From Hyphomicrobiales bacterium (lineage in GTDB: Bacteria > Pseudomonadota > Alphaproteobacteria > Rhizobiales > Rhizobiaceae): a stretch of 12,263 nt of DNA. The stretch is taken from positions 1 to 12,263 of the forward strand of contig JAALLB010000025.1 in assembly GCA_011087745.1 (NCBI GenBank). Direction: 5' to 3'. Of this stretch, positions 6,779-12,263 are shown piece after piece. The notes below the pieces were generated by a model. That model was given only the letters and a program-made list of their open reading frames with translations. It made no database searches and was not told the origin of the DNA. Numbering within the stretch: the stretch's first letter is position 1; the number at the start of each line of letters is the position of its first letter. The position numbers and the translations under genes are program-made.

Positions 6779-9445
6779 TTAGGCGAAACGACCATGACAA
6801 TGTTTGAATTTTTTGCCTGAGCCACACGGACATGGTGCATTTCGGCCAACATTACCCCAACTCGCAATGGTTTCAGCATCTACTTCAGGAATATCTGAAC
6901 CCATATTTTCATTTTGTTGTTCAATGAATGCTGCTTGCTCTGCAGCGGTTTGCTCTTCCTGGCTAACCAGCGACACCCGCATCATTTGAGCGGTTACAGC
7001 CTGGCGAAGGTTGGTCAACATGCTTTGGAAAAGTTCAAAACTCTCTGATTTATATTCCTGAAGCGGATCACGCTGAGCATAACCACGAAAACCCACAACT
7101 GAACGCAGATGATCCAAAGCTACCAGGTGTTCACGCCACAAGTGATCAAGTGTTTGAAGCATAACAGATTTTTCAACATATTCACTTACGTCAGGGCCAA
7201 AATCTTCAAATTTCTTCTTTGAAAATTCATCCGATGCATCGGTGATGCGGTCTATGATCTGTTCTTCATCAATGCCGTCTTCATTCGCCCATTCAACAAT
7301 CGGAAGTTCAAGGTTTAAATACTCCTGGACTTCATGTTGAAGGTTAATTGTATCCCATTGTTCCGGATAGGCTTTTTCAGGAATATGCTTTGCAACAACA
7401 TCTTCGATAACCTCATGGCGCATGTCTTCGACCGTTTCGCTTAGGTCTTCGCCTTTCATCAAATCCTTACGTTGATCAAAGACCTCTTTACGTTGGTCAT
7501 TCATAACGTCATCGAATTTAAGAAGGTTCTTACGAATGTCGAAGTTGCGTGCTTCAACTTTTTTCTGGGCTTTCTCCAATGCCTTATTGATCATTGGATG
7601 CATGATGGCTTCGCCATCTTTCAGGCCAAGTTTTTGTAGCATTCCATCCATGCGGTCACCGCCAAAGATGCGCATTAGATCATCTTGGAGGGACAGGAAG
7701 AATTTTGATTGTCCAGGGTCGCCCTGACGGCCTGAGCGGCCTCGTAACTGATTGTCGATACGACGGCTTTCATGGCGCTCTGTTGCAATAACAAAAAGGC
7801 CACCTGCAGTAATTGCCTGTTCTTTCGCTGTTTCGATTTCCGACTTGATTTTTTCTTCAGCTTTTTTGCGTTTTGCAGGCGTAGCATCTTCCGGAATTTC
7901 TTCTGCGGCGCGCATTTCAAAATTGCCGCCAAGTTGAATGTCTGTTCCGCGACCGGCCATGTTTGTAGCAATGGTGACTGCGCCCGGAACTCCGGCAGCG
8001 GCAATAATTTGTGCTTCCTGTTCATGGTGACGGGCATTGAGAACTTTGAAGTCTTTCAGACCTTGGTTTTTAAGAAGTTCCGCCAACATTTCCGATTTTT
8101 CGATTGATGTTGTTCCAACCAATACGGGTTGATTGCGCTCGCGGCATTCGTTGATTAGCGCTGTTATTGCCTGAAATTTTTCATCGACGGTACGATAAAC
8201 TTCATCATCATCATCAATACGCGCAACTGGCAGGTTGGTAGGTATTTCAATTACGTTAAGGCTGTAGATGTTGCCAAATTCTTCCGCTTCGGTCATGGCA
8301 GTACCTGTCATGCCGGCAAGCTTGTCGTACATGCGGAAGTAATTTTGGAATGTAACCGAAGCCATGGTCTGGTTTTCTGGCTGAATAGTTACACCTTCTT
8401 TTGCTTCAATCGCCTGATGTTGTCCCTCACCATAGCGGCGACCTGGCATCATGCGGCCGGTAAATTCATCAATGATCATAACTTCATCATTGCGTACAAT
8501 GTAGTCTTTATCCTTGGTGAAAAGTTTATGTGCCTTTAGAGCATTATTGATGTGGTGTACGATGGTGACATTATCGATGTCGTAGAGCGTTTCACCTTTT
8601 AAAAGACCTGCAGCCTTTAAGCTTTGTTCAAGTTTTTCGTTACCATCTTCGGTGAACGTTACAGAGCGTTGTTTTTCGTCAAGTTCATAATCGTCATCGC
8701 CGATTTGGGGAACAAACCCATCAATAGTTGTGTAGAGATCAGTTTTGTCATCCAGCGGACCAGAAATAATTAGCGGCGTACGTGCTTCATCGATGAGAAT
8801 GGAATCCACTTCATCAACGATTGCATAGTGGTGATCGCGCTGAACCATGCTTTCGAGGTCATATTTCATATTGTCGCGAAGGTAGTCGAAGCCAAATTCG
8901 TTGTTGGTTCCGTATGTAATGTCACAATTGTAAGCGGCTTGACGGTCATCATCCTCGATACCGTTGATGATAACGCCTGTGGTCATGCCCAGGAATTTGT
9001 ATATTGCGCTCATCCACTTGGCATCACGCTCTGCAAGGTAGTCGTTTACAGTAACAACATGGGCACCTTTTGAGGGCAAAGCATTTAGATAAACAGGAAG
9101 TGTAGACATAAGGGTTTTACCCTCACCAGTGCGCATTTCAGCGATGTCACCGTCATGCAAAATCATGCCACCGATCAGCTGCACATCAAAGTGGCGCATG
9201 CCAAGGGTTCTTTTTGAGGCTTCTCTGACAACTGCAAAAGCTGGAACCAGAAGGTCATCAACCGTTTTGCCGTCCTCAAGCATTTTGCGGAATTCTTCTG
9301 TTTTGGCTTTTAATTGCTCATCGGAAAGAGCTTCCATCTCTGGCTCTGAAGCGTTGATAGCCTCTACAGTTGGGTAAAGTTTTTTGATTTCGCGATCGTT
9401 TGACGATCCAAAAAGTTTACTAGCTATTCCACCAAAAATGCCCAT
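6779..9445 (-). CDS. secA: Preprotein translocase ATPase SecA
   Basis: SecA is the peripheral ATPase that pushes unfolded preproteins through SecYEG. From the ATG at 9443-9445 it has 888 residues, typical of Alphaproteobacteria. The start is chosen because MGIFGGIASKLFGSSNDREI matches the family N-terminus and GAGAGG lies four bases upstream. An upstream extension of 56 codons in the same frame crosses the promoter region and looks non-coding. Motifs in order are Walker A MRTGEGKT (104-111), TVNDYLAERDA (132-142), YGTNNEFGFDYLRDN (178-192), Walker B with DEVDSILIDEARTPL (211-225), then TNMAGRGTDIQLGG, and RIDNQLRGRSGRQGDPGQSK in the second nucleotide-binding fold. The C-terminus carries the zinc-binding SEC-C element CPCGSGKKFKHCHG (872-885), which in well-studied SecA binds SecB. 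The gene diverges from the parvulin foldase gene and appears intact throughout. Confidence 0.98.
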   Translation of the reverse strand: MGIFGGIASKLFGSSNDREIKKLYPTVEAINASEPEMEALSDEQLKAKTEEFRKMLEDGKTVDDLLVPAFAVVREASKRTLGMRHFDVQLIGGMILHDGDIAEMRTGEGKTLMSTLPVYLNALPSKGAHVVTVNDYLAERDAKWMSAIYKFLGMTTGVIINGIEDDDRQAAYNCDITYGTNNEFGFDYLRDNMKYDLESMVQRDHHYAIVDEVDSILIDEARTPLIISGPLDDKTDLYTTIDGFVPQIGDDDYELDEKQRSVTFTEDGNEKLEQSLKAAGLLKGETLYDIDNVTIVHHINNALKAHKLFTKDKDYIVRNDEVMIIDEFTGRMMPGRRYGEGQHQAIEAKEGVTIQPENQTMASVTFQNYFRMYDKLAGMTGTAMTEAEEFGNIYSLNVIEIPTNLPVARIDDDDEVYRTVDEKFQAITALINECRERNQPVLVGTTSIEKSEMLAELLKNQGLKDFKVLNARHHEQEAQIIAAAGVPGAVTIATNMAGRGTDIQLGGNFEMRAAEEIPEDATPAKRKKAEEKIKSEIETAKEQAITAGGLFVIATERHESRRIDNQLRGRSGRQGDPGQSKFFLSLQDDLMRIFGGDRMDGMLQKLGLKDGEAIMHPMINKALEKAQKKVEARNFDIRKNLLKFDDVMNDQRKEVFDQRKDLMKGEDLSETVEDMRHEVIEDVVAKHIPEKAYPEQWDTINLQHEVQEYLNLELPIVEWANEDGIDEEQIIDRITDASDEFSKKKFEDFGPDVSEYVEKSVMLQTLDHLWREHLVALDHLRSVVGFRGYAQRDPLQEYKSESFELFQSMLTNLRQAVTAQMMRVSLVSQEEQTAAEQAAFIEQQNENMGSDIPEVDAETIASWGNVGRNAPCPCGSGKKFKHCHGRFA

Positions 9446-9584
9446 GCGGCCTCTCAAAATAATTTGCTGTCTGAAAATCAGAGCTGCTTTAACGTCTATA
9501 TGTACGGTTTGCCATAGAAAAACTAGGTTCAGAAGGTAAATTACACGAAAGTGTGCAACAGAATCTGGACGACCGGACAAAGGA

Positions 9585-9613
9585 CAGATAAGAGGGACGT
9601 CAACTGATGTCAA
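9585..9613 (-). promoter_or_regulatory. Putative secA promoter (TTGACA, 17 bp, TATCTG)
   Basis: On the minus strand a perfect -35 hexamer TTGACA (9608-9613) is separated by exactly 17 bases from TATCTG (9585-9590), which fits the relaxed -10 of alphaproteobacterial housekeeping promoters. Transcription would start near 9578 and leave a leader of about 130 bases before the secA ATG. A second TTGACG (9598-9603) sits exactly 10 bases further on, so the pair is a tandem repeat on the same face of the helix. The repeat could also be read as a regulator site. The call rests on sequence match only. Confidence 0.5.
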
Positions 9614-9631
9614 AGATTGCCATTGTTTGTA

Positions 9632-9637
9632 TATAAT
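9632..9637 (+). promoter_or_regulatory. Putative -10 box (TATAAT) for the parvulin foldase gene
   Basis: A perfect TATAAT on the plus strand lies 56 bases before the foldase ATG. The hexamer at the ideal -35 distance (GTCAAA, 9609-9614) is a poor match, so this would be a weak or activator-dependent promoter. It would overlap the -35 region of the divergent secA promoter. The hexamer also sits in an A/T-rich stretch where a chance match is not rare. Confidence 0.35.
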
Positions 9638-9683
9638 TTACTCTTACATAGAGTACTTACAGTTTTACCATTTAAGGCCTAAT

Positions 9684-9688
9684 AGGAG
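9684..9688 (+). promoter_or_regulatory. Ribosome binding site AGGAG for the parvulin foldase gene
   Basis: AGGAG lies five bases before the ATG at 9694, an ideal spacing. It fixes the start of the gene at the codon where the signal peptide begins. Confidence 0.7.
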
Positions 9689-9693
9689 CCAGT

Positions 9694-10119
9694 ATGTCCA
9701 AATTCAAACTACCTGCCAGCAGCCGAAATATTGTTCTAGCCGTTGCAATTTCTTGTGCAGCTATCATTCCTTCATTTGCCCAAGAAACCAAGGAAACTGT
9801 TATAGTCCGGGTTAACGGAGTTGAGTTAACTGATCGAGAATTGGCTTTGGCAGAAGTGGATTTATTGGAACAGTTTGCAGAAGCACCTGCTGATCAGCGT
9901 CGTGCAATGATTTTAAATGCGCTTTTGGATATTAAGGTCCTTGCTCTAGCTGCAGAAGAAGCAGGCCTTGCAGATGAAGCAAATTTTAAAGCCCAAATGT
10001 CATTTAACCGGGCACGTGCGCTTCATAATAATTATTTCCAGTCAAATGCGTTAAATGTCATCACTGAAGAAGATTTGCAAAAGCGCTATGATATTGAAGT
10101 GAAGAGTATTCCTGTATAG
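9694..10119 (+). CDS. N-terminal fragment of parvulin-type foldase (signal peptide and chaperone region)
   Basis: If TAG at 10117 terminates translation, this 141-residue product is made. It has a Sec signal peptide (basic start, hydrophobic NIVLAVAISCAAIIP, predicted cleavage after SFA at residue 29) and a helical region resembling the SurA N-terminal chaperone domain, ending RYDIEVKSIPV. It has no prolyl isomerase domain. In SurA the N-terminal part carries much of the chaperone activity, so a secreted fragment might keep some function; that is inference. The start is supported by AGGAG at 9684-9688. Confidence 0.65.
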   Translation: MSKFKLPASSRNIVLAVAISCAAIIPSFAQETKETVIVRVNGVELTDRELALAEVDLLEQFAEAPADQRRAMILNALLDIKVLALAAEEAGLADEANFKAQMSFNRARALHNNYFQSNALNVITEEDLQKRYDIEVKSIPV

Positions 10120-10125
10120 CCAGAA

Positions 10126-10557
10126 GTGCGAGCACGCCATATTTTGGTTGAAAAGGAAGAAGACGCAAAAGCAATTATAGCGGAACTCGATGGTGGAGCT
10201 GATTTTATTGAATTGGCAAAAGCTAAATCAACGGGCCCAAGTGGCCCGCAAGGTGGCGATCTTGGATACTTTGGTCGTGGGCAAATGGTTCCTGAATTTG
10301 AAGCAGCAGCTTTTGATCTTAAAAAAGGTACCTACACCAAAGAACCAGTTAAGTCGCAGTTTGGATATCACATCTTTTTCAAAGAAGATCAGCGTGACAG
10401 CCAGCCACCAAGCTTTGAGCAGGTAAAAGGCCAAATTCGTCAGGCATTGGCACGTGAAAAGTATTTCCTGCTTACACAAGGTGCACGCGCAAAATTTGAA
10501 GTTGAAATTCTTGATGAGGATTTAAAAGCCAAGCTAGACGCGTTACAGTCGCAGTAG
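10126..10557 (+). CDS. C-terminal fragment of parvulin-type foldase (rotamase domain)
   Basis: This 143-residue stretch, counted from a GTG at 10126, is an almost complete parvulin rotamase domain (RARHILVEKEEDAKAIIAEL, GGDLGYFGRGQMVPEFE, FGYHIFFKEDQRDSQPP) with a charged C-terminal tail. It has no signal peptide and no convincing ribosome binding site before the GTG, so independent translation is doubtful. If made alone it would stay in the cytoplasm. It is most simply the second half of the interrupted gene. Its stop lies 31 bases before argJ. Confidence 0.55.
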   Translation: MRARHILVEKEEDAKAIIAELDGGADFIELAKAKSTGPSGPQGGDLGYFGRGQMVPEFEAAAFDLKKGTYTKEPVKSQFGYHIFFKEDQRDSQPPSFEQVKGQIRQALAREKYFLLTQGARAKFEVEILDEDLKAKLDALQSQ

Positions 10558-10588
10558 AGTAATATTAATTACCGATTGAAGAGTAAAA

Positions 10589-11815
10589 ATGACTGAAAAA
10601 GTTTTTCCCCTTGCGCCTAAATTATATCCCGAGCTGCCGATATTAAAGGGTGTAAAACTTGCAAGTATTGAAGCGGGCATAAAATATCATGGGCGTAAGG
10701 ATTTGTGTCTCATGGTGTTTGACAAACCGGCAGAAATTGCTGGTGTTTTTACGAAATCCAAATGCCCGTCAGCGCCGGTTGATTGGTGCCGAAAGCATTT
10801 ATCAAAGGGCAAGGCCAAAGCGATTGTTATTAACTCCGGTAATGCAAATGCTTTTACGGGCCAAAAGGGAATAGAATCCACTGCACAAACTGCCAAGGCA
10901 GCAGCAGGTGTTCTGAATTGCTCTGAAAAATCAATATTCCTTGCTTCAACCGGTGTTATTGGTGAACCACTGAATGCTTCCGGGTTTGACGAAAAACTTC
11001 GAATGGCAAATGCTGTTTTGAAATCAGACAGTTGGCATGAAGCAGCTCAAACCATCATGACAACGGATACGTATCCAAAACTTGCAACCCGAGCATTTGA
11101 GGTTGATGGAAAGTCATACCAAGTCAACGGTATTGCCAAAGGTTCTGGCATGATTGCCCCGGATATGGCGACCATGCTTTCATTCATTGTGACTGATCTG
11201 GCGATCGACAATAAAATTCTGCAAAAGCTTTTGTCTCGCTACACCAAGACTACTTTTAATTCGATTACAGTTGATAGCGATACTTCAACCAGTGATACTG
11301 TTTTATTGTTATCTGTGGGTGAGGGGCAGAAAATCTCTTCATTGAAAGATAGCAAATTGGAGGGTTTTAAAGCCGCTCTTCATGAAGTTATGCATGAATT
11401 GTCAATGCTATTAGTCCGTGATGGTGAAGGTGCAACTAAACAGGTTTGTATTGAAGTTACTGGCGCAAAGAACAAAAGCTCTGCGCGTAAAATTGCCAAG
11501 GCAATTGCCAATTCTCCCTTAGTTAAGACTGCAATTGCGGGTGAAGATGCAAATTGGGGCCGTATTGTTATGGCTGTAGGCAAAGCAGGTGAACCGGCCG
11601 AACGGGATTTGCTGACCATAAGCTTTGGTGATGTTACGGTTGCGCGGAATGGCGAGCGTGTTCCAGACTACAGCGAAGAAGCGGCATCCAATGTTATGAA
11701 AGCCGATGAAATTGATATATTGATCGATATTGGTCTTGGCAAAGGTCATGCCAAGGTTTGGACTTGTGACCTTACAAAAGAATATGTAGCCATAAATGGT
11801 GATTACCGGAGTTAA
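10589..11815 (+). CDS. argJ: Bifunctional glutamate N-acetyltransferase / ornithine acetyltransferase
   Basis: ArgJ moves the acetyl group from N-acetylornithine to glutamate, closing the acetyl cycle of arginine synthesis. Many members can also use acetyl-CoA to make N-acetylglutamate, but which type this is cannot be told by eye. The 408-residue precursor has the usual length. It self-cleaves at the conserved ATML motif, here A194-T195-M196-L197 within KGSGMIAPDMATMLSFIVTD, giving alpha and beta chains with T195 as nucleophile. Other family marks are INSGNANAFTG (81-91), the oxyanion STGVIG (120-125), TTDTYPK (158-164), DSDTSTSDT in the beta chain, GEDANWGRIVMAVGKAGE, and the family C-terminus AINGDYRS. 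The start ATG at 10589 follows a purine-rich GAAGAG. The GNAT gene begins 4 bases after its stop. Confidence 0.97.
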   Translation: MTEKVFPLAPKLYPELPILKGVKLASIEAGIKYHGRKDLCLMVFDKPAEIAGVFTKSKCPSAPVDWCRKHLSKGKAKAIVINSGNANAFTGQKGIESTAQTAKAAAGVLNCSEKSIFLASTGVIGEPLNASGFDEKLRMANAVLKSDSWHEAAQTIMTTDTYPKLATRAFEVDGKSYQVNGIAKGSGMIAPDMATMLSFIVTDLAIDNKILQKLLSRYTKTTFNSITVDSDTSTSDTVLLLSVGEGQKISSLKDSKLEGFKAALHEVMHELSMLLVRDGEGATKQVCIEVTGAKNKSSARKIAKAIANSPLVKTAIAGEDANWGRIVMAVGKAGEPAERDLLTISFGDVTVARNGERVPDYSEEAASNVMKADEIDILIDIGLGKGHAKVWTCDLTKEYVAINGDYRS

Positions 11816-11819
11816 TTCT

Positions 11820-12254
11820 ATGCTTGGATTGGCACAAGTAAGAAGACTTGAAGCAGTAAGTTTTAGGTCTTTTCCCTTAACCTCTACACATTATGATGGT
11901 ACCTGGGCTATTCGCCTTACGGCTGGTCACCCTGCAAAGCGTTTGAATTCTGTCAATCCGCTTGATCCATCTGATCATGCCTATATTGATGCACGTCTTG
12001 AGCTTGCGAAGCGAAAATTTGAAAGTTTTGGACGGGAGTTGGTTTTTCGCCAATCTCCGCTAGCGCCGCCTGAATTGGAAGATATTCTCGATGACCGTGG
12101 TTGGGTTCGGTTTGATGAGAGTATTGTCATGATGCTGGATTTGGACCGAGTTGATTTATCCGAACATGTTGATCATGTGCCCATGAAAGACATTGGGTAC
12201 TGGGTTGATTCATTTATACTCCGAGTCCTTGAAAATCTGATTATTTGGGGTTGA
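11820..12254 (+). CDS. GNAT-family acetyltransferase, N-terminal half only (early stop)
   Basis: This 144-residue product matches the N-terminal half of a GNAT family usually found directly after argJ in Rhizobiales. The conserved stretches are HYDGTWAIRLTAGHPAKRLN (24-43) with NSVNPLDPSD just after, FRQSPLAPPELEDILDDRGW and HVPMKDIGYWVDSF. Family members are about 240-260 residues, with the acetyl-CoA-binding GNAT core in the second half, which is absent here. After WVDSFI the sequence loses resemblance (LRVLENLIIWG) and stops at TGA 12252-12254. GGAG (11808-11811) eight bases before the ATG supports the start at 11820. The start four bases after the argJ stop suggests co-transcription. The truncation may be a frameshift, a deletion or an artefact near the window edge. 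The substrate is unknown. Confidence 0.6.
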   Translation: MLGLAQVRRLEAVSFRSFPLTSTHYDGTWAIRLTAGHPAKRLNSVNPLDPSDHAYIDARLELAKRKFESFGRELVFRQSPLAPPELEDILDDRGWVRFDESIVMMLDLDRVDLSEHVDHVPMKDIGYWVDSFILRVLENLIIWG

Positions 12255-12263
12255 CGTTTCAGG

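Larger units (their letters stand above)
9446..9693. other. Divergent intergenic region between secA and the parvulin foldase gene
   Basis: This 248-base stretch holds the promoters of both neighbours rather than a gene. On the minus strand I see a TTGACA box with a plausible -10 for secA, giving a leader of roughly 130 bases. On the plus strand there is a TATAAT hexamer and an AGGAG ribosome binding site for the foldase gene. Within the secA leader there are only small palindromes: ACAC-GAAA-GTGT at 9543-9554, and a 5-bp one, TCTGA/TCAGA, at about 9470-9482. I see no riboswitch or small RNA that I can name. Confidence 0.6.
9694..10557 (+). pseudogene. Parvulin-type peptidylprolyl isomerase (periplasmic foldase), interrupted by an in-frame amber codon
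   Basis: Read through one TAG at 10117-10119, this single frame gives a 287-residue SurA/PrsA-like foldase. It would have a cleavable signal peptide (residues 1-29, ending PSFA before Q30), a helical N-terminal chaperone region (about 35-135, LTDRELALAEVDLLEQF), and a parvulin rotamase domain (about 146-240) with VRARHILVEKEEDA, STGPSGPQGGDLGYFGRGQM and SQFGYHIF. Such enzymes speed cis-trans prolyl isomerisation and help fold exported proteins, which suits a position divergent from secA. The TAG falls in the linker, where related proteins read roughly IPPQEEVRARH; a CAG-to-TAG change would explain it. Both sides stay in the same frame with intact motifs and no further lesion. That fits a very recent mutation, a sequencing error or read-through better than old decay. 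Pseudogene is therefore a provisional label. Confidence 0.75.

Noticed and set aside
6742..6781. Inverted repeats between the convergent ends of the transpeptidase gene and secA (AAGAAT/ATTCTT and TAATTTT/AAAATTA)
   Set aside because: The first has only a two-base loop, and the second stem is entirely A/T and includes the secA stop codon. Neither makes a credible intrinsic terminator.
7675..8107. Open frames in both directions inside secA (120 codons on minus, 111 on plus)
   Set aside because: Both lie within the conserved SecA coding sequence in other frames, and their compositions (Lys/Ser- or Phe/Cys-rich) are typical of frame shadows.
9446..9613. A 56-codon N-terminal extension of SecA in the same frame
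   Set aside because: The family N-terminus begins at the ATG at 9445, which has its own ribosome binding site. The extension runs through the putative promoter and shows no SecA-like sequence.
9676..9690. Possible hairpin hiding the ribosome binding site of the foldase gene (GGCCT pairing across AGGAGCC)
   Set aside because: Pairing needs a bulged A and a G-T pair with a very small loop. It is too weak to claim regulation without conservation.
10559..10572. Palindrome GTAAT-ATTA-ATTAC between the foldase gene and argJ
   Set aside because: It has only five base pairs, A/T-rich, in a 31-base gap with no T-run. This is expected by chance in such sequence.
1..12263. Search for mobile elements, CRISPR repeats, tRNA or rRNA genes, or a defence or biosynthetic cluster
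   Set aside because: No repeated spacer pattern, transposase, integrase other than XerD, or RNA-gene signature was seen. The gene content is ordinary conserved chromosome.

Overview
The window looks like a conserved chromosomal stretch of an alphaproteobacterium, most likely of the order Hyphomicrobiales (Rhizobiales). The G+C content is lower than usual for that order: one 60-base line I counted is 42%, and the rest looks similar by eye. The assignment rests on the protein families and on a familiar gene order: xerD next to a divergent aroK-aroB, then a CNNM/CorC-type membrane protein, accA, an L,D-transpeptidase lipoprotein, secA, a parvulin-type prolyl isomerase, argJ and a GNAT protein. 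I see no tRNA, rRNA, CRISPR array, insertion sequence, phage gene or other accessory island.

Layout. On the minus strand at the left are a short GNAT acetyltransferase fragment (5-265), xerD (267-1196, TTG start) and a 49-residue single-pass membrane protein (1206-1355), closely packed and reading leftward. Divergent from these, aroK (1456-2070), aroB (2067-3188) and the CBS-domain transporter-like gene (3185-4444) overlap by ATGA and form a rightward operon. accA (4519-5475) and a lipoprotein L,D-transpeptidase (5588-6736) follow on the same strand. secA (6779-9445, minus) converges on the transpeptidase gene. A 248-bp divergent intergenic region (9446-9693) separates secA from a parvulin-type foldase gene (9694-10557), which carries an in-frame amber stop. 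argJ (10589-11815) and a GNAT-family gene (11820-12254) that ends early complete the window.

The genes serve core metabolism and envelope biogenesis. AroK and AroB act in the shikimate pathway, AccA in fatty acid synthesis and ArgJ in arginine synthesis. XerD resolves chromosome dimers. SecA drives protein export, the neighbouring parvulin protein would fold exported proteins, and the L,D-transpeptidase modifies peptidoglycan or attaches proteins to it.

I did not find a convincing new biological system. What deserves a second look is a set of apparent gene lesions in otherwise conserved core sequence: the amber codon in the foldase gene, two GNAT genes that end before their acetyl-CoA-binding motif, and a small membrane-protein gene whose strong Shine-Dalgarno sequence points to an ATG in the wrong frame. 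These may be real decay, recoding or sequencing/assembly errors. The sequence alone cannot decide.
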